Shown here: piece after piece, positions 35,100-46,668 of the stretch
Numbering within the stretch: the stretch's first letter is position 1
How the letters are laid out: each line of letters starts with the position of its first letter
DNA from: Glandiceps talaboti
Taxonomy: Eukaryota; Hemichordata; Enteropneusta; Spengelidae
Direction of reading: 5' to 3'
Length of the DNA: 64,000 nt
NCBI RefSeq assembly: GCF_964340395.1
Contig: NC_135567.1
Location: 7,202,399-7,266,398, forward strand
The notes under the pieces: model-generated
Told to the model about the DNA's origin: nothing
Database searches by the model: none
What the model saw: only the letters and a program-made list of their open reading frames with translations
Made by a program: the position numbers and the translations under genes

Positions 35100-35566
35100 C
35101 CAAACTTGTACATATTGAGATATAAACTTTTGACCAAAATTCACATTTTACACCTACTTTGCATATTACTGTGTGAGATCATTATTTGCTTAATATTTCT
35201 TCATCCATACCCCCTCAGATACATCCAAATTAAATTTCTGCCCAATCTGCTGAGTACATGTAGTTTTGGAATTAAAGATTTTTTACCAAAAAGTCACATT
35301 AATTTTGCATATTACTGATGGAATCATCTTGTCATGAACAAATCTAAATTTAGTCACCTCTAAGAATGTTCCCATCATATATTTCAGGCCAAGCTGCTCA
35401 GTAGTTTTGGAGTTTAAGTTTTGTTTTACCAAAAATCACATTTTTTTTACCCAAAAATGGACATCTCTGATGCAATCATTTTCATTTGAACAATTTCCCA
35501 ACTAGATATCAGAGGTAACATCACTACCAAATAGTAATCGGTCCAGCATTTTTTTACTTTAACTTG

Positions 35567-35613
<47 letters not shown>

Positions 35614-35660
35614 TGTCATGCCTATAGCACTACTGAATCTTATCAGTTCAATAAAAATTA
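35100..35660 (+). mobile_element. 5'-truncated copy (copy C) of the TAGCACAACTG repeat family
   Basis: Contains the internal ~170-bp modules with TTTGCATATTACTG and CCAATCTGCT, then CAGCATTTTTTTACTTTAAC, (CA)n at about 35572-35612, and CTATAGCACTACTGAATCTTATCAGTTCA. It matches the 3' half of the full-length copies. Confidence 0.7.
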
Positions 35661-35913
35661 CATGAGCACCAAAAATAATGTTTACGTATAGTTCTTTACT
35701 TCAACATTACTTGTAAACATGATATCAAAGACCATTAACAATATACTTATCGGATTTAGTACTATGGCAAGGTGGTTGTCTTATGAAGACATGTGAATAC
35801 CTACCTTATCATATCAAGAAGTTATCATCAAACATATTCTATGTCACATTGGAATAGGTGTACGCGTCACGTAATAGATACATAAAACATTACCTCATTT
35901 AAACTCAACTTAC

Positions 35914-36006
35914 TGTGTTATCTCTTTCTGCACCAGCATCCAGCAACAATTTAAAGATATCCAAATGTTGATTCTTAGCAGCATAATGTAGACTTGTTTT
36001 GTACGC
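35914..36006 (-). CDS. Ankyrin-repeat exon (TSLHYAA type), phase 0
   Basis: On the minus strand, the acceptor ATAG (36007-36010) is followed by 93 bp (31 codons, phase 0) and donor GTAAGT (35908-35913). The product contains TSLHYAAKNQHLDIFKLLLD and AGAERDNT, a full ankyrin repeat with the TxLHxAA helix start and the LLLxxGA signature. Flanking intron DNA on both sides aligns with that around 53863-53961, so these two exons are duplicates. The upstream partner in the gene would be 43568-43657, across an intron of about 7.6 kb. Confidence 0.85.
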
Positions 36007-36311
36007 CTATAATTAAAAGAAAAAAATCATATTACTCTTTCTGTAATAAAAAATGGATCATATCAATAATTACAATAAGTATTGTAATTTTATCTTGTAA
36101 ACAAATAAAATATTTTATTTTAACGTATTGTTATTGTTATGTTGGTTGATATTTTAAAATGTTCACAGAGAAAACACTTTATCTAAAACTATATAAAATT
36201 TGTAGCAATTACACTAAATAGGTACTATAGAAGTGTTTATTTTGGTTAATATGTACTATATGTTAAAATGTACTATGGATACTGCAAAGCAGATGAACAT
36301 TGCACTTGACT
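36007..36311. other. Intron DNA homologous to 53962-54060
   Basis: The first ~110 bp match the paralogous intron (ATTACTCTTTCTGT, ATCATATCAATAATTAC). The rest is AT-rich up to the satellite. Confidence 0.6.
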
Positions 36312-39206
36312 GTATTGATTTATCATAGCATACACTGTACATGTAGTACAAACACTGATGTATTAATTTATCATAGCATACACTGTACATGTAATACAAA
36401 CACTGATGTATTGATTTATCATAGCATACACTGTACATGTAGTACAAACACTGATGTATTAATTTATCATAGCATACACTGTACATGTAGTACAAACACT
36501 GATGTATTAATTTATCATAGCATACACTGTACATGTAATACAAACACTGATGTATTGATTTATCATAGCATACACTGTACATGTAGTACAAACACTGATG
36601 TATTAATTTATCATAGCATACACTGTACATGTAGTACAAACACTGATGTATTGATTTATCATAGCATACACTGTACATGTAGTACAAACACTGATGTATT
36701 AATTTATCATAGCATACACTGTACATGTAATACAAACACTGATGTATTGATTTATCATAGCATACACTGTACATGTAATACAAACACTGATGTATTAATT
36801 TATCATAGCATACACTGTACATGTAGTACAAACACTGATGTATTAATTTATCATAGCATACACTGTACATGTAGTACAAACACTGATGTATTAATTTATC
36901 ATAGCATACACTGTACATGTAATACAAACACTGATGTATTGATTTATCATAGCATACACTGTACATGTAGTACAAACACTGATGTATTAATTTATCATAG
37001 CATACACTGTACATGTAGTACAAACACTGATGTATTAATTTATCATAGCATACACTGTACATGTAATACAAACACTGATGTATTGATTTATCATAGCATA
37101 CACTGTACATGTAGTACAAACACTGATGTATTAATTTATCATAGCATACACTGTACATGTAGTACAAACACTGATGTATTGATTTATCATAGCATACACT
37201 GTACATGTAGTACAAACACTGATGTATTAATTTATCATAGCATACACTGTACATGTAATACAAACACTGATGTATTGATTTATCATAGCATACACTGTAC
37301 ATGTAGTACAAACACTGATGTATTAATTTATCATAGCATACACTGTACATGTAATACAAACACTGATGTATTAATTTATCATAGCATACACTGTACATGT
37401 AATACAAACACTGATGTATTAATTTATCATAGCATACACTGTACATGTAATACAAACACTGATGTATTAATTTATCATAGCATACACTGTACATGTAGTA
37501 CAAACACTGATGTATTAATTTATCATAGCATACACTGTACATGTAGTACAAACACTGATGTATTAATTTATCATAGCATACACTGTACATGTAGTACAAA
37601 CACTGATGTATTAATTTATCATAGCATACACTGTACATGTAGTACAAACACTGATGTATTGATTTATCATAGCATACACTGTACATGTAATACAAACACT
37701 GATGTATTAATTTATCATAGCATACACTATACATGTAGTACAAGCACTGATGTATTGATTTATCATAGCATACACTGTACATGTAATACAAACACTGATG
37801 TATTAATTTATCATAGCATACACTGTACATGTAATACAAACACTGATGTATTGATTTATCATAGCATACACTGTACATGTAGTACAAACACTGATGTATT
37901 GATTTATCATAGCATACACTGTACATGTAATACAAACACTGATGTATTAATTTATCATAGCATACACTATACATGTAGTACAAACACTGATGTATTGATT
38001 TATCATAACATACACTGTACATGTAATACAAACACTGGTGTATTAATTTATCATATAGCATACACTGTACATGTAGTACAAGCACTGATGTATTAATTTA
38101 TCATAGCATACACTGTACATGTAGTACAAACACTGATGTATAATTTATCATAGCATACACTGTACATGTAATACAAACACTGATGTATTAATTTATCATA
38201 GCATACACTGTACATGTAATACAAACACTGATGTATTAATTTATCATAGCATACACTGTACATGTAGTACAAACACTGATGTATTAATTTATCATAGCAT
38301 ACACTATACATGTAGTACAAGCACTGATGTATTAATTTATCATATAGCATACACTGTACATGTAGTACAAACACTGATGTATTAATTTATCATAGCATAC
38401 ACTGTACATGTAATACAAACACTGATGTATTAATTTATCATAGCATACACTGTACATGTAGTACAAACACTGATGTATTAATTTATCATAGCATACACTG
38501 TACATGTAGTACAAACACTGATGTATTAATTTATCATAGCATACACTGTACATGTAGTACAAACACTGATGTATTAATTTATCATATCATACACTGTACA
38601 TGTAGTACAAACACTGATGTATTAATTTATCATAGCATACACTGTACATGTAGTACAAACACTGATGTATTAATTTATCATACCATACACTGTACATATA
38701 GTACAAACACTGATGTATTAATTTATCATAGCATTACACTGTACATGTAGTACAAACACTGATGTATTAATTTATCATAGCATTACACTGTACATGTAGT
38801 ACAAACACTGATGTATTAATTTATCATAGCATTACACTGTACATGTAGTACAAACACTGATGTATTAATTTATCATAGCATTACACTGTACATGTAGTAC
38901 AAACACTGATGTATTAATTTATCATAGCATTACACTGTACATGTAGTACAAACACTGATGTATTAATTTATCATAGCATATACTGTACATGTAGTACAAA
39001 CACTGATGTATTGATTTATCATAGCATACACTGTACATGTAGTACAAACACTGATGTATTAATTTATCATAGCATACACTGTACATGTAGTACAAACACT
39101 GATGTATTAATTTATCATAGCATACACTGTACATGTAATACAAACACTGATGTATTAATTTATCATAGCATACACTGTACATGTAGTACAAGCACTGATG
39201 TATTAA
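36312..39206. repeat. 48-bp satellite, about 60 copies, in an ankyrin-gene intron
   Basis: The unit contains TTATCATAGCATACACTGTA and CATGTAGTACAAACACTGAT. It varies at two main sites (TATTAATT or TATTGATT, GTAGTAC or GTAATAC), with rarer forms such as TATAGCATAC, CACTATACATG and, at 38730-38940, a run of five units with GCATTACACTG. 48 is a multiple of three and the unit lacks stops in one frame on each strand, giving frames of about 600 codons that are not genes. It is unrelated to the 48-bp satellite at 9-18 kb. Confidence 0.95.
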
Positions 39207-39245
39207 TAATATGTCAAATAATATCAAATCATAAAATATAAAATA

Positions 39246-40461
39246 GCGCCAATGACATTGTAGCACAACTGTACAGTTTTTAAAAATGTTTATCCATATG
39301 TTAGTCCTCGCTAACAATAGGTGTTTATTTGCTGAATGACTATCCAGATACCTATCCAACCATGTTGCTATATTTGCGATATATGTGGTCATTTGGCTGT
39401 TGCTATGGGCGTGGTCTTGATGCTAGGTACATTTGCATACATTTTTTAACTTCATTCATTTGCCTTTTTATTACAGTAACTGTTATTATTTTTGCAATAA
39501 ACGTGATAATTTGGCTGTTCCTATGGGTGTGGTCTTGTTGCTAGGCACATTTACATCCATTTCTTAAATGTTTATTCATTTGTCTGTGAATCCCTGATGT
39601 TATCCTTGCAATATCCGTGATCATTTGGTTGTTACTATGGGCATGGGCTTGTTGCTAGGCACATTTACATATATTTTTTGAAATGTTTGTTCATTTGTGT
39701 ATTAATTCATGCAGTTATTTTTGCAATATGCATGATCATTTGGCAGTTGCTATGGGCATGGTCATGGTTGCTACTGATAATTGCATACATTTTTTTGAAT
39801 GTTTACTGACTTGCCTACCACATGATGTAATTGGACCAAACTCTTCTGGCATTTGGTTGTTGCTAAGGGCGTGGTCATAGTTGCTAAGGCCAATTGTATC
39901 AAACTATTTGGAAGAAAGTCTGCATAATAACAATTATTGAAACATGTAACCAAATTTCAGTCATTGATCGAGTACTTCTTGAGATGTAAAATTCTGACCA
40001 AAATTCACCTTTATTGCATCTAATTTGCATATTACTGTTGAGATCATTATATTTTCAATAATTATTCATCTATATACACTTCCAAATGCATCCCCATTAA
40101 ATTTCAGCCCAATCTGCTCAGTAGTATTGGAATGAAAGATTTTTGATCAAAAAGACACATTTTTAGCCCTATATTACATATTACTGATGTAATTATTATG
40201 CAATGAGCATATCTTAAGTTACTTACACCTGCATACATTCCCACCAAAATTTCAGGTATAATCTGTCCAGTAGTTTTGGAGTTTAAGTTGTTTGACCAAA
40301 AATCATATTGTTTGACCCAAAATGCACACCCTTATGCGATCATTGTTTTAAACAATTTCCAAACTAGACACCCAAAAGTAATATGACCACAAAATATCAA
40401 AGCAATTGGTCCAGCAGTTTTTTTACTTTAAGTTTTTACACACACATACACACACACCCAC

Positions 40462-40503
<42 letters not shown>

Positions 40504-40576
40504 GGACGGACGGACGGACGGACGGACGGACGGACGGACGGACGGACGGACGGACGGACGGACGGACGGACGGACG

Positions 40577-40660
<84 letters not shown>

Positions 40661-40705
40661 CTTTGTCATGCCTCTAGCACAACTGAACCTTATCAGTTCT
40701 AAAAA
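39246..40705 (+). mobile_element. Near full-length copy (copy A) of the TAGCACAACTG repeat family
   Basis: Begins GCGCCAATGACATTGTAGCACAACTG. It then has about four ~155-bp modules with ATTTGGCTGTTGCTATGGGC and GTGGTC(T/A)TG(G)TTGCTAGG, followed by AATTTGCATATTACTG modules and CAGCAGTTTTTTTACTTTAAG. Next come CA and GACA/GACG microsatellites, and the family end CTGAACCTTATCAGTT. The start is an imperfect inverted copy of the family end (CAGTTGTGCTA), as in a non-autonomous DNA transposon. Its own end is worn. No coding frame. Confidence 0.7.
40466..40662. repeat. GACA/GACG tetranucleotide microsatellite
   Basis: (GACA)n, then about 20 units of (GACG)n, then (GACA)n again. The block structure shows a single A-to-G change that spread by slippage. 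Open frames in all phases are artefacts. Confidence 0.95.
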
Positions 40706-40970
40706 TGATAAAATCAAGAAACTGATATATTTTATAAAGAGTTGTGATTTCGGGGTGTTTCACAGTCACTGACTTTCATCTGATTTTTATCATTTGCCCA
40801 TAATAGCACTGCAATACCGTTGTGTGGGCATAATATCCCACTCACTCATTTCATCATTTTAGTGTCTTATTTAACAACAAAAACATAAAAATATTTGATC
40901 TCAAATAAAACACACTAGTATTTATTAGAATACATAGTGATTTAGACCTACTACATTTAACAGTGGGACA

Positions 40971-42845
40971 ATGGATCTTACTAAGACAGGCCCAAGCGAT
41001 ACCCAATTGGAGACAGAATAACTGAACATCAGACCTACATTATCTACCAGAACAGACAAGGAAACCATTCAGTCAGAGGTTAATTTGAAGTTGCCAATGC
41101 AGCATAAAGCACTGGACGAACTCCTTGTATCACTGGGTACCAATGCCCAGAAAGACGAACTGGTAGACAGCAGTATAAACAAAACCTCTAGTGCAAGTAA
41201 TGTGAAAAGTGAGAAAAAGCTACTACTAATACAAGACTTTATATCATCAAAAAAGGGATCATTTGATGTCTGTTATGAAACAGAAGTCCTAAATGATGGC
41301 CAAACTAAACTTGTGGTGCGTTCGTCTACACAACAACAACAAAGCCAGGTCAGGTTACACTCCCCCAATGGATTTCTGCAAACGTCCTTATACTGAGAAC
41401 GCTTATCAAACATGGTCTATCACAGGATGTAATCTTAATTAAGCTACCTCGAGCATATAATTAATATTGGTGACTATGCCTACTCATACATCACCAAATC
41501 TGTTATCATGTTTTAGGACTTAAAATATAGGAAGAACCAGGCTTTGACAACCTTGCCATAGAGAACGGTTGACCTCTACCTGTCACTCTATGACCACCTC
41601 TCCCACAAAAAACTAAACCTACGATAAAATCACGCTCTTTCAACCCTACTGGCAAGGAAATGTGTTTTGATTTCCAAAACACAACTGGCTGTCACAGGAA
41701 AGGACACAACACAATCACAGTCTAAATTGGAATAAAGTTGTTAAACTGAAACTGCGACAACCACTCACTTTCCTATGAATTCAAATCAACTCAGTTACAC
41801 GAACCTTATCTCTAAATCAAAACAAATTAAACGACTTTTGTAACACAATATTTCTGGTAAACCAAACTTACTACAGGACCTGTACAACACCAACTACAAA
41901 GCCTGGTTACAGAAGTACCTACATATAAAAGACTAGCATATGCAGAGACAACAAAGTGCACTTACAGTTCACAATGAACAGCTTACCTGTGTTTTTATTT
42001 GTACTTTGGTATCCAGCCAATGCCATGCAGTCAACTTAATGTGTGCCATTATGCAGTGTTCCTACCTTATATAAAGCAAACGGGTACACCAGGATACTTT
42101 AATATTATCAGATTACTACACACCGAGGCTGGTTTACCCAACCCACTGGAAGACAACTGGCTCCTTGATATTGTGAAACGCGGCATCTCACGTGGTAATG
42201 GATCACCACCAAAACAAAAACTCCCTATAACACCCACAATTTTATTAGACATTCATACACAGTTGGATTTAATCATTTTGTTCAATGCAACCTTCTAGTC
42301 AGTCTGCCTAGTAGCCTTCTTCACATTCACAAGAAAGTCTACACTGTTACAACAAACGGCCTAACTACCAGCAGATGTTAAATATTTCCACAGGTCGGAC
42401 ATCTCGTTATATACAGACTATGCTATCTTAAGCATAAGACATACCAAGATGATTCAGTACAGACAACGTGTATTACAATTGTCATTACATGCTATTCCTA
42501 ATTCTTTTCTTTGTCCAATTGCATCCATTAAACACATACTCCATCTCTGCCCTTCAATCAAAACAACCAGCCATTTGTTCTCATATGGTTACTCAAAATA
42601 GTGATGTAAAAACCCTCAGTTAACACTAACCCACACAAATTTCACTAAATCATTAAAAGTGGAACTAATTAGTTGTGGATACAAGTCATTACAGTACTCA
42701 GGTCATTCTTTCCATAGAAGTGGAGTTACTTTTACATTTAGGGATACCATCAATTTTTATCAAGCATCAAGGTGACTGGTGATCCAATGCCTTTGAACTT
42801 TATACAATTGCTAACAATGACACTAAGCTTAAGGTCACAAAATCC
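40971..42845 (+). pseudogene. Tyrosine-recombinase retroelement relic (Gag-like part plus recombinase)
   Basis: Starting at an ATG (40971), several frames broken by stops and indels cover a Gag-like protein. Motifs are LPQWISANVLILRTLI near 41350, then NIGDYAYSYITKSVIMF and CFDFQNTTGCHRKGH, a Cys/His knuckle-like end near 41700. A recombinase follows. Frame 41999-42298 carries VCHYAVFLPYIKQ, FNIIRLLHTEAGLPNPLEDN and KLPITPTILL, continuing with VCLVAFFTFTRKSTLL and SDISLYTDYAI. Near the end, YSGHSFHRSGVTF and QGDW(stop)SNAFELYT match the HxxR box and the Tyr nucleophile segment, with His where the Arg is expected. No reverse transcriptase lies between the two parts. Order and motifs fit DIRS/Ngaro-like or related recombinase elements. 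Confidence 0.65.
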
Positions 42846-43369
42846 TTTGCATTGGTCTTATCTTAATTATGACGTGGACAAGTAAAACTGCAATTTGTAC
42901 ATAGTGTTGGTTCACTGTGTCAATGTAGGGGATTTTCAGAATTGACCACATTTGCTGTTTGTCAACATATAAATAAAAATTGACCCTTGACCCTTGACAC
43001 CAACACTTGGCTGGTGCTATTTATTATTTGTATTGTTAGTTGTTTGATAGTCATTTAAGTGTAATTATGATGAAAATATCCTGGCCATGCCCTTCCATAT
43101 CAACTAATAGGCCAAACATGTGCTCACTTAATGAAAAAATATTAATGCTTTGATGTTGAATATTGCAAATTCTATTGTTTATACATCTAGATATGAGGAG
43201 CTCAAAATTGGATTCATTTCAACCATAAAGTCTATGTAACACAAAAAATAAACTTGTCTTAACCGGCTTTGGGTCTAACCAAGGTTTCACCAGATAATCC
43301 GACATCATATTTAACCATTGTCAAACATGTTCATCCGTGATCCCCAAAAAATTCAGCTGTGCCTTATAC
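42846..43369. other. No gene seen
   Basis: AT-rich DNA. A short GACCCTTGACCCTTGACACC repeat near 42981 is the only notable local pattern. Confidence 0.5.
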
Positions 43370-43545
43370 ACCACGGTGGACCATGATTGACTGTGGTTTT
43401 GCATCATGGAATTTTGACAGTGAATGACATGGTGCCAATTACCAAGCATAGTCAACCATGGTTACTACCACAGTCAGAACACGGTCAACCATGGTAATTG
43501 ACCATAGTGAACCAAGTTCTGACCATAGTTAACCATGTTGTAGAA
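43370..43545. repeat. Cluster of ACCATGGT-type palindromes
   Basis: Variants of GTCAACCATGGT, GACCATGATTGACTG, GTTAACCATG and related words occur about eight times in both orientations. The region could form several alternative hairpins. It lies directly before the ankyrin exon donor on the minus strand. Confidence 0.5.
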
Positions 43546-43567
43546 AGCAGGGAATTGATAGACTTAC

Positions 43568-43657
43568 CCAAGATTCATTTGTATCATTCACACCATAACC
43601 ATTCTCCAAGCAGGATTTAACCTTCTCTATATTTCCACTCCCAGCAGCAATGAGAAA
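43568..43657 (-). CDS. Ankyrin-repeat exon (LIAAG type), phase 0
   Basis: On the minus strand, the acceptor ATTAG (43658-43662) is followed by 90 bp (30 codons, phase 0) and donor GTAAGT (43562-43567). The product contains FLIAAGSGNIEKVKSCLENG and YGVNDTNESW, the same repeat class as exon 3224-3316. About 20 of 30 residues are shared, and the intron beyond the acceptor is alignable for more than 150 bp. Compared with a typical ankyrin repeat it begins at the first helix, so it may be the capping repeat of a repeat pair. Confidence 0.8.
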
Positions 43658-43904
43658 CTAATATAAAACAAACATATGTAATGTTTAGACTAATTTACAC
43701 CATTTTTACAAATTATGTCAAAATGAAATCAAAAAGTTGCTTCCTGTAAACACAGTGTTAATAATATCTCAATATTTCCTTTTAGATGACAGTGAATATG
43801 TATGTCAATAACTTACAGTAAATATTAATACCTAAGGTAATTACCTATTATGTCAATAACTTACAGTAAATATGAATACATAAGGTAATTACCTATTATG
43901 TCAT

Positions 43905-44660
43905 TTTTATCTCATTGTGTTTGCATTTTTATTTCAACCTCTTATTTTGTTTGCATTTTTATCTCATTTTGTTCACATTTTTATTTCAACCTCTCATTGT
44001 GTTTGCATTTTTATTTAATTGTGTTCACATTTTTTTTCATTTTTATCTCATTGTGTTTGCATTTTTATTTCAACCTCTCATTTTGTTTGCATTTTTATCT
44101 CATTTTGTTCACATTTTTATTTCAATCTCTCATTTTGTTCACATTTTTATTCCAACATCTCATTGTGTTTGCATTTTTAATTCAACCTCTCATTTTGTTT
44201 GCATTTTTATCTCATTGTGTTTGCATTTTTATTTCAACCTCTCATTTTGTTTGCATTTTTATCTCATTTTGTTCACATTTTTATTCCAACATCTCATTGT
44301 GTTTGCATTTTTATCTCATTGTGTTCACATTTTTAATTCTACCTCTCATTTTGTTTGCATTTTTATCTCATTGTGTTTGCATTTTTATTTCAACCTCTCA
44401 TTTTGTTTGCATTTTTATTTAATTGTGTTCACATTTTTTTTCATTTTTATCTCAGTGTTTGCATTTTTATTTCAACCTCTCATTGTGTTCGCATTTTTAT
44501 TTCAACCTCTCATTTTGTTTGCATTTTTATCTAATTGTGTTCACATTTTTATTTCAATCTCTCATTTTGTTTGCATTTTTATCTCATTGTGTTTGTATTT
44601 TTATTTCAACCTCTCATTTCGTTTGCATTTTTATCTAATTGTGTTCACATTTTTATTATT
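43905..44660 (+). repeat. Minisatellite of TTTGCATTTTTAT units (plus orientation)
   Basis: Irregular units combine CTCATT(G/T)TGTTTGCATTTTTAT with CTCATT, TTCAACCT or TAATTGTG parts, and the array ends in an ATT microsatellite. Phe-rich frames (CLHFYLI) are repeat artefacts. The same repeat occurs in inverted orientation at 46113-46668 and 49488-49610. Confidence 0.85.
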
Positions 44661-45129
44661 ATTATTATCATTATTATTATTTTAATGTTGCATAAGTATG
44701 CCTGTCCCACAATCCTTTACACAAAATGGCTGGTACAAATGGTTTGACACGGGCTAATGAACTGCTAGCAATTACTGTTTCCCTTCGATTGTCATCCCAA
44801 GTTGGATCATTAGTCCAAGAACATGAAGAAAAAACTGTGTTCTCAACAACACCCAATCATCGGGTAGAATGTTCGATTGAACTGAATACTCCAAAATATG
44901 TCCATGGAAACAACATAATATATCCATATGCCTATAATAGCCATAGCCATAGTATATGATAAGTGAAACTGTGACTGATGAACAGACCCTATAGTTGGTT
45001 TCAAAATGTTCATCTAGAAGGATCAACTATTAAGCTTACCGAACATATCGCTAAAAGTTTCCCTACACAAACCAACCCAAAATTGTAAGGGTTCCAACCT
45101 GTACATAGCAACCACACGGCTGGTTAACT
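44661..45129. other. Spacer between inverted minisatellites; small open frame 44726-44959
   Basis: A 77-codon plus-strand frame starts at an ATG in good context (ACAAAATGGCTGG) and contains NGLTRANELLAITVSLRLSS. No family was recognised and the opposite strand has a similar-sized frame, so coding status is undecided. Confidence 0.3.
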
Positions 45130-45900
45130 CTATCCAAAATACCATACAACCTGGATGAATTTTGTCCATGTTCGGAGCCCCATCCCCCTTTCATACATAT
45201 CTGTAGAACATTTTATAACCTCAACTTTTCTTGAACCTTGAGATGTTTGGCAAATTTCTACACCACCTGCATTTTTGATTTTGGGATACGCATCACTCAA
45301 AAACTCAATCATCTCCAAGCCATTTAAATTTACAGGCATGTGTAATTTTTTTCTCACCAAGGCCAGCTTTCACCAATTCCCTCTTTTCCTGCAAAGTAGG
45401 AACCCAATCCTAACGCGACCCAAACGTGTGGCCAAGTTGGACGCCCGGCTGGTCGACTCCATGAGTGGGATGCAGATGCAGTGCCCTCACAGACCTGCCA
45501 TGACGAGGACGACTCCTAGAATGAAAACACCTACTCGACCAACTCACTCCGTAGCACTTGTGTCTCCGATGTTGGAGTAGCTGTAGTCATAATCTGGGCA
45601 TGGGTTGGCGGCGTCTATAGAGCTTGGCATGATTGGACATTGCGTGGAGAGTCCCCAACATGCCAGACGCTCGATTGTGATTGAGAGACGATAGGTGATG
45701 TGATCAAAGGGGGTAGCGGCGCGCGTTCTTCCTCCGGATAGAGCTTGTCTAAGCAAGCTGCTGGCCTCATTAAGTGCCTGACATGCCTCAGATATCATGG
45801 CACTGTTCAGAGAAGCGAATCTGTCTGTACTAGAAGTATTGGAGTGGCCGCTGCCCCACTTCTACGATGACCAGACGATATTTTCAACCACGGAAACATG
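45130..45900 (-). pseudogene. Degenerate minus-strand coding region of unrecognised family
   Basis: GC content and CpG frequency rise here. Minus-strand frames join through indels: ISEACQALNEASSLLRQAL (near 45780), then VWVALGLGSYFAGKEGIGES, then VNLNGLEMIEFLSDAYPKI followed by KNAGGVEICQ and SRKVEVIKC (45360-45210). The FLxxxYPKxxxxGGxE block followed by SR(K)xxxVI resembles a segment I associate with invertebrate and fish proteins that carry a HECT domain further downstream, but this is from memory and weak. Stops and frame changes mean it is not functional. It lies between the two oppositely oriented minisatellites. Confidence 0.35.
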
Positions 45901-46112
45901 TGCCCTTTAACTTAGTACTTTATTATCACAGATGATTGAAAGTTTCACGAAAGCGTGACACTGAACAAAGAGTCCAGTCACCTTTAAGTACAGGTGTCAA
46001 AAACTTCCTAAATCTGTCCAACGAACTAAAACGATAGCGAAAGTATTTATTTCGGGTAAAATTTAAGTATTTCACACTGACAGGAAAGCCAACTCTAGGC
46101 TAGGGAGATACA
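45901..46112. other. No gene seen
   Basis: No supported feature; AT-rich with a TTTCACGAAAGCGTGACA palindrome near 45941. Confidence 0.5.
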
Positions 46113-46668
46113 TAAATTATGATAATGAGATAGATAATAAAAATGTGAACACAATGACAACCAAATAAAAATGTGAACACAATTAGATAAATATGCAAAC
46201 AAAATAAGAGGTTGAAATAAAAATGCAAACACAATGAGATAAAAATGCAAACACAATGAGAGGTTAAAATAAAAATGTGAACAAAATGAGATAAAAATGC
46301 AAACAAAATGAGATGTTGGAATAAAAATGTGAACACAATGAGATAAAAATGCAAACAAAATGGGAGATTTAAATAAAAATGTGAACACAATTAGATAAAA
46401 ATGCAAACAAAATGGGAGATTTAAATAAAAATGCAAACACAATGAGATAAAAATGCAAACAAAATGAGAGATTGAAATAAAAATGTGAACACAATTAGAT
46501 AAAAATGCAAACAAAATGAGAGGTTGAAATAAAAATGTGAACACAATTAGACAAAAATGCAAACAAAATGGGAGATTTAAATAAAAATGCAAACACAATG
46601 AGATGAAAATGCAAACAAACTGAGAGGTTGAAATAAAAATGCAAACAAAATGGGAGATTTAAATAACA
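46113..46668 (-). repeat. Minisatellite of ATAAAAATGCAAAC units (inverted relative to 43.9 kb)
   Basis: Same word set as the 43905-44660 array, read on the other strand (AAAATGAGAGGTTGAAATAA, ATGCAAACAAAATGAG, ATGTGAACACAATTAG). It stops sharply at about 46668 and resumes at 49488. Confidence 0.85.

Noticed and set aside
36256-38096. Open frames of about 600 codons on both strands (TCSTNTDVLIYHSIHC and its mirror)
   Set aside because: They follow directly from a stop-free 48-bp tandem unit. Both strands are open equally, with no initiation context or domain, and the array lies within an ankyrin-gene intron.
40383-40772. Asp/Arg/Thr and Ser/Val repeat proteins
   Set aside because: They are translations of the GACA/GACG microsatellite.
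43898-44747. Phe/Leu-rich membrane-protein-like frames (CLHFYLI repeats)
   Set aside because: They arise from the T-rich minisatellite in several frames at once, with no start context or topology signals.
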